Assembly: GCF_000612665.1 (NCBI RefSeq)
Contig: NZ_HG942074.1
Coordinates: 157,128 to 221,127, forward strand
Reading direction: 5' to 3'
Origin: Neobacillus dielmonensis
GTDB lineage: Bacteria; Bacillota; Bacilli; Bacillales; Cytobacillaceae
Length of the DNA stretch: 64,000 bases
The notes under the pieces were generated by a model. The model did not search any database and had not been told where the DNA came from. It was given only the letters and a program-made list of their open reading frames with translations. Both the position numbers and the translations under genes were made by a program. This document shows, in pieces, positions 1-8,495 of the stretch (positions are counted from its first letter, which is position 1; each line of letters starts with the position of its first letter).

Positions 1-1745
1 TCAAAGAATGCGAGGGCGACCCTGCTTAAGATATGGTCCTATTTAAAAAGGCAGCGTCAAGCCCTGTGGCTCGTGGTCATTGGCACGGCTTTAGTTTCCT
101 GCTTCACGCTATTGGGACCTTACTTAATCGGAAAAACGATTGACCATTATATTGTTCCGCACAAACTAAGTGGTTTTCTGCACATGGGCTTGGCTTTGCT
201 TGGTGTTTACCTTTTAGGTGCGGTATTTACCTGGCTCCAGCAATATGTGGCGCGGGGCTGGCCCAGAATACCGTCAGGGACATGCGCCAAGATCTTTTTG
301 AAAAATATCAACAGTTGCCGATTCCGTTTTTTGACCAACGGACACATGGGGAACTGATGAGCCGAACAACCAATGACCTGGAAAATGTGTCTAATACACT
401 AAACCAGACAGTAGTTCAGCTCATCTCCAGTGTGTTTATGCTCGTGGGCAGCGTAGTGATGATGCTGAGCTTGAGTGTTTGGATGACTTTGATTGTCGTT
501 TTAACAGTGCCGTTCATTACCACAATTACGAAAAGAATAACCAAATATACACGCAAGTATTTTTCTGCGCAGCAAAAGAGCTTGGGTGAAGTGAACGGGT
601 TTGTCCAAGAAAGTATATCGGGTCAGCGGGTCATTAAAGTATTTGGAAGGGAAGCTAAATCACTTGAAGAATTCCGGGAAATGAATGAGCGGTTGCGAGC
701 GGTGGGATTAAAAGCTCAAAGCATTTCCGGTTCGATGGGTCCGCTGATGAATGCGACACGCAATCTGACTTTTGTCATTATTGCCGCCGTTGGCGGAGTT
801 TTTACCTATTACGATATCATCACAATTGGAATTATCGTAAGCTTTCTTAATTATTCCAGCCAATTCAGCCAGCCGATTAATCAACTGGCTAACCAGTATA
901 ATTTACTTCAATCGGCCATTGCCGGTGCAGAGCGGGTTTTTGAGGTAATGGAGCATGAATCGGAATTTTTAGATGAGCAGGCAACAGAGTTTGATCAAAA
1001 AATAATCGGAGACGTCGTTTTTGACCAGGTCCGCTTTGGGTATGCACCAGATGCTCCTGTACTGAAAAATGTTTCGTTCCATGCCCAGCCTGGCCAGATG
1101 ATTGCCTTGGTAGGCCCAACGGGGGCAGGGAAAACGACTATTATTAACTTGTTGACGCGATTCTATGAAATTCAATCCGGCACGATTCTTATTGACGGGA
1201 AAGACATCCGTAGAATGAGCAAACAATTTTTAAGGAAACAAATTGGACTTGTGCTGCAGGATGCTTATGTGTTTTCCGGAACGATTCGGGAAAACATCCG
1301 TTATGGCCGTATGAATGCGACTGACTTAGAAGTGGAGGAAGCTGCGCGTCTAGCGAATGCTGATTCGTTTATCAGAAAGCTCCCCAAGGGATATGACACG
1401 GAGTTAAAAGCGGAGGGAAGCAATCTTAGCCAAGGCCAAAAGCAGCTATTGACTATTGCCAGAGCCGTGTTGGCTAGTCCTGCCATTCTCATATTAGATG
1501 AAGCAACCAGCAGTGTGGACACCCGAACGGAGTTCCATATCCAAGAGGCAATGAAGGCTCTAATGACGGGTAGAACCAGTTTTGTCATAGCCCACAGGCT
1601 CAGTACCATTTGTGAGGCAGACACGATACTGGTCATCAATAATGGTAAAGTTGTTGAACAGGGGTCACATGAACAGCTCCTAACGAAGCAGGGTTTTTAT
1701 TCCGATCTCTACAACAATCAATTAACTCAGGGGTACGCAGGCTAA
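1..1745 (+). pseudogene. ABC exporter half-transporter (YfiC-like), frameshifted, 5' end off window
   Basis: A membrane-spanning ABC exporter half (transmembrane domain then ATPase), probably drug or lipid export at the cytoplasmic membrane, possibly as a heterodimer with a partner outside the window. The N-terminal part is open in frame 1 from base 1 (ending ..FTWLQQYVARG). The homologous sequence then continues in frame 3 (LAQNTVRDMRQDLF..). The switch lies at about 252-262 in a GCGCGGGG tract, and restoring one G rejoins the two frames. The rest is intact: Walker A GPTGAGKTT at about 1113-1139, signature LSQGQ at about 1435-1449, Walker B ILILDEAT at about 1485-1508, then the H-loop (IAHRLS). 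Frame 1 stops at 355-357. The family assignment is solid. Whether the indel is a real mutation or a homopolymer sequencing error cannot be told here. Confidence 0.85.
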
Positions 1746-1752
1746 TTCATAA

Positions 1753-1781
1753 TTTACAAATCAATGGAAAAATGGGATAAT
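1753..1781 (+). promoter_or_regulatory. Sigma-A-type promoter for the ABC-F leader
   Basis: TTTACA at 1753-1758 and GATAAT at 1776-1781 are separated by 17 bases. This would start a leader RNA of about 550 nt before the ABC-F gene at 2347, though the MITE insertion accounts for about 190 nt of it. Confidence 0.5.
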
Positions 1782-1812
1782 AAGGGAAATAGCGAAGGAG
1801 GGAAGTAAGTTT

Positions 1813-1839
1813 ATGGAACCAGCTAATTGCCAATATTAA
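1813..1839 (+). CDS. Candidate leader peptide uORF1 (8 residues)
   Basis: ATG at 1813 lies 10 bases after a strong AAGGAGGG (1795-1802) and encodes MEPANCQY before TAA. It is far too short to be a functional protein. It sits in the leader between a good promoter and an intrinsic terminator upstream of an ABC-F gene, the layout of ribosome-mediated attenuators of antibiotic-resistance ABC-F genes (for example rli53/lmo0919 of Listeria). The leader-peptide role is inference. Confidence 0.3.
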   Translation: MEPANCQY

Positions 1840-1878
1840 TTTTCTAAAAATTAATAGGAGTTTGTAAGGAGTGAAAAA

Positions 1879-1953
1879 TTGCCTAATTATGCAGGCTTAT
1901 TTGTCATGCTCTTTATGGACCAAGGTAAATTAGATGGTAACTTTCTTTACTGA
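1879..1953 (+). CDS. Candidate leader peptide uORF2 (24 residues, TTG start)
   Basis: TTG at 1879 follows AAGGAG (1866-1871) at a normal distance and encodes 24 residues (MPNYAGLFV..DGNFLY) before TGA. No family recognised. It could be a second leader ORF of the attenuator or the stump of a decayed gene. Confidence 0.25.
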   Translation: MPNYAGLFVMLFMDQGKLDGNFLY

Positions 1954-2045
1954 TATCGGGATTATAATTTGAATACTTTATCTAAGTATTCCGCATGCTT
2001 TAGCAAATTTCTGCTTTGGCTGCATGATTATATTCATGAGTGCAC

Positions 2046-2082
2046 AAGACTGTAAGAAGAACCTCTTCTTATGGTCTTTTTT
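2046..2082 (+). terminator. Intrinsic terminator in the ABC-F leader (candidate attenuator)
   Basis: A 15-bp stem (2046-2060 with 2064-2078, two G-U pairs, loop ACC) is followed by a six-T run at 2077-2082. It is downstream of the promoter and small ORFs and upstream of the ABC-F gene, so it can act as a premature terminator. A small hairpin, GAATACTT/AAGTATTC (1971-1991), precedes it. Confidence 0.65.
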
Positions 2083-2090
2083 ATTTGAAA

Positions 2091-2273
2091 GGCTCTGTTA
2101 AATTTGGCTGTTGATTTCCGCTCCTGTCGCTCAGCGAACCGCGGGCGTGCCGGGGTGCCTCCTCGGCGCTTAGCGCCTGCGGGGTCTCCCCAGCCCCGTA
2201 CTCCCGCAGGAGTCGAGCGCCTTCCGCTTCAATCAACAGGGTTAAAAAATCAACATTATCGTTTAACAGAGCC
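2091..2273. mobile_element. 183-bp MITE with 8-bp target duplication
   Basis: The terminal inverted repeats begin GGCTCTGTTAAA, and TGTTGATTT is also shared about 18 bases in from each end. The element is flanked by an exact 8-bp direct repeat ATTTGAAA (2083-2090 and 2274-2281), and its interior is GC-rich and encodes no transposase. The GG-TCTGTT ends and 8-bp duplication recall IS6-family insertion sequences (inference). A shorter relative lies at 60887-60964. Confidence 0.85.
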
Positions 2274-2346
2274 ATTTGAAAAGTAAATAGTGTCTTTTTT
2301 GCCTTGTCCATAAGATTGCAAATCATGGATGAAAGAAGGAAGTCCT

Positions 2347-4272
2347 ATGTTGGAATTAAAAGTGAACGGTATTAAAAAATTCATGGAAGCGACTCTTGTC
2401 GTAAAAAACATAACCTTTGAAGCCTATGAAGGAGAGAAGGTTGGGATTGTTGGTGCGAACGGCAGCGGCAAGAGCACGGTTTTGAAATTAATCGCAGGCA
2501 TTGAACCAATGAACTATTACCCAGGGTATCCGCAAACATCAAGCCCAGGATACGATGAAGGACTCATTCACCAGCCACGAGGAGCGACCAGGGCGTATCT
2601 TGAGCAGACACCCGTTTATCCGGAAAGGTTGAAAGTCATTGAGGTATTAAATTTGGCATTTGAGGAAATTGACAGCATCGAGAAGCAAATGCGCGAGATA
2701 GAGGAACAAATGAAGACGCTGGAAGGTGTTGGCCTGGAGAAAGCCTTAAATAAGTATAGTGATTTGCTTCAGTTATATGAAGTAAAAGGCGGCTACGAAC
2801 GAGAAGAGAAATTAAGCAGGGTTTGTACTGGCCTTGATTTTTCCGATAGCTTTTTAAACATGGATTTTGACCTGCTCAGCGGGGGAGAAAAAACGACGGT
2901 CGTGCTCGGGAAGCTGTTAATCCATCAGCCCGATATCCTATTGCTGGATGAGCCGACCAACCACTTGGATATGCCATCCATCGAGTGGCTGGAGGGGTAT
3001 CTGAAGACCTACAGAGGAATTGTCTTGATTGTGTCACATGATCGTTATTTTCTCGACAAAGTGGTTTCGAAAATTGTAGAAATCGCGGATATGGAATCCA
3101 TCACCTATAAGGGCAATTATTCTTCGTTTGTCAGCCAGAAAGAAGAAAATATGCGAATCCAATTTGAGCATTTTCGGGAGCAGCTGAAAAAGATAGGAAA
3201 TATGGAAAAGACGGTCACGACTTTGAGGGACTGGGCGATGCGCGGAGGGAATGACAAGTTCTTCCGAAGAGCGGCAAGTATTCAAAAGAAGCTCAATAAA
3301 ATGGAGCGTATCGATAAACCGATTTTGGAAAGAAGAAATATGCGGCTTGATTTTAAAGAGACACAGCGGTCCGGAAAAGAAACCATTAAAGCAATCGGAC
3401 TTTTTAAAAGCTACGAGGACAAGGTGATTTTACAGAATGCCGACTTGATGATTCATTACGGAGAAAGAGTGGGTTTGATTGGTCGGAATGGAAGTGGGAA
3501 AACCACATTCTTAAAGATGCTGTTGGGTGAAGTGCAGCCGGATGAAGGAGTGGTTGAATTAGGTGCAAATGTAAAGGCAGCTTATTTGCCGCAGAACATT
3601 ATTTTTAAAAATGAAGAACTTACGGTACTTGAGGCATTTAGGGAGGATATTTCTATCCTCGAGGGAAAAGCACGGGAGTATCTGGCAAAATTCATGTTTT
3701 ACAAAAGAAGTGTTTTTAAAAAGGTAAAGCATTTGTCAGGAGGCGAGTGCAGTAGGCTGAAACTGGCGATACTTTTATATCAGGAAATCAATCTCTTAAT
3801 ATTGGATGAGCCGACTAATCATTTGGATATCGATTCGATTGAGACTTTAGAGGAAGCGCTTGAAGATTTCAAGGGAACGATTTTCTTTATCTCACACGAC
3901 CGATATTTTATTAATAAAATGGCTGATCGGGTAATAGCTTTAGAAGAGTGTTTATTGCGAAACTACCTTGGAAATTATGATGATTATAAGAGCGAAAAAG
4001 AGAAAGCAGCCCTTCAAGTATGGCAGAGGCCCGTTGCAATCGTTGAAAAAGCAAGCACCAAACGAAAAGGTAATTTGGAGGATTCCAAAAAGGATACGGC
4101 AGCGGTCAAGGTTCTCGAAAAGATTGAAATCCTAGAAAGGGAGATTCGTTTAATTGATTTATCTATGATCACCGAACAAATAGATTATGAAGAACTTAAT
4201 CGGCTGTATGCTAGAAAGCTGGAATTATCCAAAGAACTCGATGCGGCAATGGAGCTGTGGTTAAGTTCGTAG
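2347..4272 (+). CDS. ABC-F family ATPase (ribosomal-protection type)
   Basis: A soluble tandem ATPase of the ABC-F family. Members bind the ribosomal E site and either regulate translation or displace ribosome-targeting antibiotics. It has two ABC domains with Walker A GANGSGKST and GRNGSGKTT, two LSGGE signatures, two LDEPTNHLD Walker B motifs, a charged inter-domain linker and a helical C-terminal extension. The first ABC domain carries a Gly/Pro/Tyr-rich insert after Walker A. There are no membrane segments. The ATG at 2347 is preferred because GAAGGAAG sits just upstream; an ATG at 2329 has no ribosome binding site. The leader with small ORFs and terminator suggests drug-inducible attenuation. 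The subfamily (antibiotic resistance versus housekeeping) cannot be settled from the sequence alone. Confidence 0.85.
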   Translation: MLELKVNGIKKFMEATLVVKNITFEAYEGEKVGIVGANGSGKSTVLKLIAGIEPMNYYPGYPQTSSPGYDEGLIHQPRGATRAYLEQTPVYPERLKVIEVLNLAFEEIDSIEKQMREIEEQMKTLEGVGLEKALNKYSDLLQLYEVKGGYEREEKLSRVCTGLDFSDSFLNMDFDLLSGGEKTTVVLGKLLIHQPDILLLDEPTNHLDMPSIEWLEGYLKTYRGIVLIVSHDRYFLDKVVSKIVEIADMESITYKGNYSSFVSQKEENMRIQFEHFREQLKKIGNMEKTVTTLRDWAMRGGNDKFFRRAASIQKKLNKMERIDKPILERRNMRLDFKETQRSGKETIKAIGLFKSYEDKVILQNADLMIHYGERVGLIGRNGSGKTTFLKMLLGEVQPDEGVVELGANVKAAYLPQNIIFKNEELTVLEAFREDISILEGKAREYLAKFMFYKRSVFKKVKHLSGGECSRLKLAILLYQEINLLILDEPTNHLDIDSIETLEEALEDFKGTIFFISHDRYFINKMADRVIALEECLLRNYLGNYDDYKSEKEKAALQVWQRPVAIVEKASTKRKGNLEDSKKDTAAVKVLEKIEILEREIRLIDLSMITEQIDYEELNRLYARKLELSKELDAAMELWLSS

Positions 4273-4330
4273 GTAAGGAAAAGGATGTGATTTTATCGAT
4301 GCGTCAAGGTTAAAACGCCCAGTTTATCCG

Positions 4331-4534
4331 ATGCCGGAGGATGTAAAAAACAAATTAGAGGAGGAGGGGCTAATGGAAAAGTACAAGGTAAGGCCTCCTT
4401 ATCAACAGAATGATTACATTGGTTGGATTACTCGTGCTAAACGGCCAGAAACAAGGGAAAAAAGATTAAAGCAAATGATCGATGAACTTTATTCCGGCAA
4501 TGCTTATATGGGAATGAAATATAACGGTAAATAA
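4331..4534 (+). CDS. YdeI/OmdA-like small protein (start uncertain)
   Basis: The 67 residues match the C-terminal module of YdeI/OmdA-associated proteins, with the typical run YIGWITRAKRPETREKRL and a Tyr/Met-rich end. The ATG at 4331 has no ribosome binding site. The frame stays open upstream to 4277, and its upstream codons read plausibly (..DASRLKRPVYP). A good AAGGAAAAGGA at 4276-4285 points to a start near 4290-4300, where no ATG/GTG/TTG exists in frame. Either a rare start codon is used, or the gene has lost its normal start. Full-length family members are about 190 residues, so this is a short form or a remnant. It follows the ABC-F gene closely and shares the terminator at 4560. Confidence 0.55.
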   Translation: MPEDVKNKLEEEGLMEKYKVRPPYQQNDYIGWITRAKRPETREKRLKQMIDELYSGNAYMGMKYNGK

Positions 4535-4559
4535 TTACTATTTCTTTTGAAAAAATAGA

Positions 4560-4596
4560 GCCTGATTTCTGTGATGGAAATCAGGCATCTTTTTTA
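4560..4596 (+). terminator. Intrinsic terminator
   Basis: GCCTGATTTC at 4560-4569 pairs with GAAATCAGGC at 4577-4586, followed by a T-rich tract. It ends the ABC-F/YdeI-like unit. Confidence 0.85.
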
Positions 4597-4716
4597 TAAC
4601 CAATTTTAGTGGCTAAAAATTAATATCCTGTGAAAATTCAGTTTATTACCAAAAATATACAGCAGTATGCGTTATAATGAATGTAATTACATAGATACTT
4701 TTAGGAGGGATTGAGA

Positions 4717-6012
4717 ATGGTGGCGAAACAAACGATATTTGTAAATGAATTTACCAATGGAATTTTGGATCCTGACCAGGAGATGCTTGGACCTGTCGAA
4801 GATGGTGGGCACATTATTGCCAATACAGCGCCAGGCTGTTGGGGACCGATGATTACTCCTTGCCTTCGCGGGGGCCATGAAGTGACAAAGCCCGTGTATG
4901 TTGAAGGAGCAGAAGTCGGTGATGCAATCGCAATCAAGATTAAAAATATTCAAGTTACGTCAACCGTTACTTCGTCCGGAAATGATAAACCTGTTGAGGG
5001 TAGGTTTCTAGGTGATCCATTTGTTGCAGTCAAATGTCCTGAATGTGGAGAAATGCACCCTGAAACATTTATAGATGGAACAGGGCCAGAGGCAATCCGC
5101 TGTAAAAATTGCGGGGCTGATGTGACTCCATTTGTGTTTACAAACGGCTATACAATTGCTTTCGATCCTGATCGAAAAATCGGGGTTACATTAAATAAAG
5201 CAGCCGCTGAAAAGGTCGCAACAGACGGGAAAAAATACATGTCAACTCCTGAAAACTCTGTTCAAAATCCTATTGTGACGTTTGCGCCACACGATATGGT
5301 TGGAACGGTTGCTAGACTTCGGCCATTTCTGGGCCAGCTTGGAACCACTCCTTCGAGAAAGTTTCCTGACTCACACAATGCTGGTGATTTTGGGCAGTTT
5401 TTAATCAATGCCCCACATGAATACGGACTTTCTAAAGAACAACTTGAAGAGCGCACGGATGGCCATATGGATATTAATCGGGTCCGTGAAGGCGCAATTG
5501 TTTTATGTCCGGTAAAAGTCCCTGGTGGCGGTGTTTATATAGGGGATATGCATGCCATGCAGGGAAATGGTGAGATTGCCGGTCATACAACTGATGTTGC
5601 CGGTATTGTTTCGCTGCAGGTACATGTGATAAAAGGCCTGAAACTTGAAGGACCAATCCTTTTACCAGTAGAGGAGGATTTGCCATATTTAGCAAAGCCG
5701 ATGACTAATGCTGAGAAAGAGAGGGCGCTAAGTGTAGCGAATCAATGGGGAGTAGAGAAATTGGAAGAATCACTCCCAATCTCAATCATCGGTACCGGTG
5801 CAAACCTAAATGAGGCAACCGATATTGGACTAAAACGGGCAGCCGAATTATTTGGTATAACCATCCCTGAAGTGATGAACCGCGCTACTATAACTGGGTC
5901 AATAGAAATAGGGCGCCACCCTGGGGTTGTGACGATTACCTTTCTTGCTCCAATCCATTATCTTGAAAAAATAGGGCTGACGGAGCTGGTCAGAAACCAA
6001 TATTTAAAATGA
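4717..6012 (+). CDS. Acetamidase/formamidase family protein
   Basis: A cytoplasmic amidohydrolase of the FmdA/AmdA family, which hydrolyses short amides to ammonia and the carboxylate. The length (431 residues) and architecture are typical of the Firmicute form: an N-terminal beta-rich part, a zinc-ribbon-like insert (CPECGEMHPE.. and CKNCGAD, two CxxC pairs at about residues 105-140), and the conserved DMHAMQGNGEIAGHT segment at about 285-300. The ATG at 4717 is chosen because AGGAGGG ends seven bases upstream; a TTG at 4711 is too close. It stands alone, with terminators on both sides and a TATAAT at 4673-4678. The exact amide substrate is unknown. Confidence 0.85.
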   Translation: MVAKQTIFVNEFTNGILDPDQEMLGPVEDGGHIIANTAPGCWGPMITPCLRGGHEVTKPVYVEGAEVGDAIAIKIKNIQVTSTVTSSGNDKPVEGRFLGDPFVAVKCPECGEMHPETFIDGTGPEAIRCKNCGADVTPFVFTNGYTIAFDPDRKIGVTLNKAAAEKVATDGKKYMSTPENSVQNPIVTFAPHDMVGTVARLRPFLGQLGTTPSRKFPDSHNAGDFGQFLINAPHEYGLSKEQLEERTDGHMDINRVREGAIVLCPVKVPGGGVYIGDMHAMQGNGEIAGHTTDVAGIVSLQVHVIKGLKLEGPILLPVEEDLPYLAKPMTNAEKERALSVANQWGVEKLEESLPISIIGTGANLNEATDIGLKRAAELFGITIPEVMNRATITGSIEIGRHPGVVTITFLAPIHYLEKIGLTELVRNQYLK

Positions 6013-6079
6013 AAATACACGGATCTTGTCGATATTTCCCGGGGAAAGCTTCTTGATGGGATAACATTATTGTACAGTG

Positions 6080-6110
6080 AAAGAGCATCCATCGGTTGGA
6101 TGCTCTTTTA
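6080..6110. terminator. Bidirectional terminator between convergent genes
   Basis: AAAGAGCATCC at 6080-6090 pairs with GGATGCTCTTT at 6098-6108, with T-rich flanks on both strands. It separates the convergent amidase and aldo/keto reductase genes. Confidence 0.8.
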
Positions 6111-6135
6111 AAATTTCACTTATATCGTCAATTTA

Positions 6136-7119
6136 TTAATAAACGCCTTGAATTATATCTTTAACTTGAGCATGATAGAAGTTTTTGAGTTTGTCCAGTT
6201 CTTCCTGAGTGAAAGATACTGTATCCAATGCTTGTAGGTTGCTGTCGATTTGCTGGACGTTCTTAAATCCTGGAATTACACAGGATACTTCTTTTTGGTC
6301 AAGAATCCAGCGTAATGCAGCACTGGCCATTGATGGTCTTCCTTTGCCAATCCACTTCAATTGATCTGCTAGTTCAACGCCATTTTTAAACCCAACGCCG
6401 GCAAATGTCTCACCAACATTAAACGATTCTCCACTTTCATTATATCGGCGGTGGTCGTCCTGTTCGAAGACATGCTCTTTTGTAAATTTGCCTGTCAGTA
6501 ATCCACTAGCAAGCGGTACCCTAGCAAGTATGCCGACTCCTTGTTCGTAGGCTTTTGGAAAAAGTTCTTCTAATGGTTTTTGACGGAAGATATTAAAGAT
6601 AACCTGTAACGCTTTCACGTTAGGGTGTTCTAAGCAAATCAATCCTTCTTCGACGGATTCTACACTAACCCCATAGTTTCTGATTTTTCCTTCCTTTTGG
6701 AGCCTGTCTAATACATGGAAAACTTCTCCGTCTCTTAATATTTCCGTTGCTGGGCAGTGGATTTGATAGAGATCAATCGCTTCTCGTTGCAAACGCTTTA
6801 AACTAGCGTCACAATAAGAGCTTATGGTTTCATAAGAATAATTATTGGGGTCGGTAATATCCCCTTGACGGCAAAACTTTGTAGCGATATAAATTTGATC
6901 TTCCTTCCCTTTTGTTGCTTTAGCTAGCAAATCCTCACTATGCCCATTACCGTATACGTCAGCAGTATCAAAGAAGTTTACACCTTGATCAATGGCGTAT
7001 TGGAGAGCTTTTAGGGCTTCTTCATCATTGGTTTTTCCCCAGCTGCCGCCAATTGCCCATGTCCCGAAACTTACTTCACTCACCTTTAATCCAGTATTTC
7101 CTAATGCACGGTATTTCAT
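6136..7119 (-). CDS. Aldo/keto reductase
   Basis: An NADPH-dependent oxidoreductase with a (beta/alpha)8 barrel, 327 residues, close to the IolS/YxbF-like group of Bacillus. The catalytic tetrad is visible as Asp51, Tyr56 (FFDTADVYG), Lys81 (IATK) and His121 (YQIHCP). The C-terminal cofactor-binding segment is present (IPGFKNVQQIDSN). The start is supported by AAGGAGAGG upstream on the minus strand. It stands alone between terminators. The physiological substrate is unknown; a role in carbonyl detoxification or sugar/polyol metabolism is generic inference. Confidence 0.88.
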   Translation of the reverse strand: MKYRALGNTGLKVSEVSFGTWAIGGSWGKTNDEEALKALQYAIDQGVNFFDTADVYGNGHSEDLLAKATKGKEDQIYIATKFCRQGDITDPNNYSYETISSYCDASLKRLQREAIDLYQIHCPATEILRDGEVFHVLDRLQKEGKIRNYGVSVESVEEGLICLEHPNVKALQVIFNIFRQKPLEELFPKAYEQGVGILARVPLASGLLTGKFTKEHVFEQDDHRRYNESGESFNVGETFAGVGFKNGVELADQLKWIGKGRPSMASAALRWILDQKEVSCVIPGFKNVQQIDSNLQALDTVSFTQEELDKLKNFYHAQVKDIIQGVY

Positions 7120-7181
7120 ATGTATTCACCTCTCCTTAAATATCATTATATCTCATGCATACCTAACGTGAAATGATAAAC

Positions 7182-7213
7182 AAAAAGAACCCCTCCTAAT
7201 TAGGAGAAGGGGC
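7182..7213 (-). terminator. Minus-strand terminator after the glycosyltransferase
   Basis: The self-complementary core CTCCTAATTAGGAG (7193-7206) is extended by GGGG/CCC with a two-base bulge. On the minus strand it is followed by a T-rich run (7182-7187). Confidence 0.8.
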
Positions 7214-7221
7214 AATAATAT

Positions 7222-8268
7222 TTACTGTGGTAAAGCGTTAATCGGCTGGGGGACAGGCCCCGTTAATTTACCAGCAAACCATTGATCGAAGAAGTCATAA
7301 TATCCCTGCTTCATCACGGTGCTGGAGAATCTCTCGAAACCAGCTAACCGATTGTCCAAGGAATATTTAACAGGTGAGGCAAGAGCCATGTTTACTAGCT
7401 CAAACCAGTTTTGATCGTTACCTGAAAAAGCATGTGTTGAATCTATGTGGCTATAACAAGGATGTGAGGGTTTCACAATTATTTTTCCCATTGCCAACGC
7501 TTCCGTTAACGGCATGGCGAACGTATCAAACTTAGAACTATTCCAATACACTTTAGCTGTATTCATCAAAGCAAAAACTTCATCCTGTGATAGTGCAAAC
7601 TTTAGCTTCACATTGTCCGGTATTGTATATTTCTTCACACTTTCCCGATATCGCTCCCCGCCAAATACCATGACCACTTCGGCATGAGGATTTTGTCTAG
7701 CATATTCTAACACCAGAGCGGGCTGGCGATTCTCTTCGTCCCTGCCAATCCAAAGCACCCGGTTGTCGACGATTTGCGAAGGGTCAAAATGCTTTTCAGC
7801 TAAACGTTCATCAAACCCTATTGGAATCACCGTGACATCATTGACACCAAACTTTGAGTGCAACTCCTGTTTGAGAAAATCGGTCTGAACGATGGCCTTG
7901 TCGACAATGGCGTAAAAAGGTTTCATCATTTCATAGCCAGTCAGGGCTGGATCAGGAAAACTATGCGGAAATAGCACGCTATTTTTTATAAACATCTTTA
8001 AAAAAGTAAAACCTGATACCGTATAAATTACATGGTCAATGTTTTCAGCATAGAGTTTGTCCAAAACAATATCGTAATTGACTAAATCGCCTTTTTCATG
8101 TTCGTACCCTGGAAGATGGTCATATCCACTAACATACCGTTCCGGTGATATGAACACAATCTCAACCCCAAACTCATGGCAGATCGCTTTTAATCGCTCC
8201 GCAAAAATTCGAGGTCCATGGTTTTCTGTAAACTGTATCTTTCTCATGACTAATCCAACTTTTTTCAT
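7222..8268 (-). CDS. GT-B glycosyltransferase (GT4-like)
   Basis: A predicted retaining glycosyltransferase of 348 residues with two Rossmann-like halves. The C-terminal half carries the nucleotide-sugar binding pattern: VLWIGRDEENRQP after the linker, then FAMPLTEALAMGK matching the E-x7-E region of GT4 enzymes. There is no signal peptide or membrane segment, so it is cytosolic or peripheral. The start is placed at 8268 (MKKVGLVMRK), preceded by an AGGGTG-like site; an upstream ATG at 8325 would add a poorly conserved-looking tail. It is monocistronic with its own terminator. Donor and acceptor are unknown, and no polysaccharide genes lie next to it. Confidence 0.65.
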   Translation of the reverse strand: MKKVGLVMRKIQFTENHGPRIFAERLKAICHEFGVEIVFISPERYVSGYDHLPGYEHEKGDLVNYDIVLDKLYAENIDHVIYTVSGFTFLKMFIKNSVLFPHSFPDPALTGYEMMKPFYAIVDKAIVQTDFLKQELHSKFGVNDVTVIPIGFDERLAEKHFDPSQIVDNRVLWIGRDEENRQPALVLEYARQNPHAEVVMVFGGERYRESVKKYTIPDNVKLKFALSQDEVFALMNTAKVYWNSSKFDTFAMPLTEALAMGKIIVKPSHPCYSHIDSTHAFSGNDQNWFELVNMALASPVKYSLDNRLAGFERFSSTVMKQGYYDFFDQWFAGKLTGPVPQPINALPQ

Positions 8269-8495
8269 AAAACACACACCCTGCAGTTTAAGTCTCCATT
8301 TATTCCAATACAATGATTGTAACATAAAGCCTTATTTGTAGTTTCAGATGTATTTTTCCCTAAGTCAATTCCTTTGTACGTTTTGTTTTTGTAAACACTC
8401 TGGATAAAACTTGAAATCAGTGTTACTCCATTTTATTGTTAAAGAAAGGCAATTAGCTTTATAAGCAGCCAAGCGCCGTGATGGGAGTGGGTATA

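Noticed and set aside
2104..2326. Small ORFs on both strands within the MITE
   Set aside because: They arise from the GC-rich interior and inverted repeats of the element, start without ribosome binding sites and resemble no protein.
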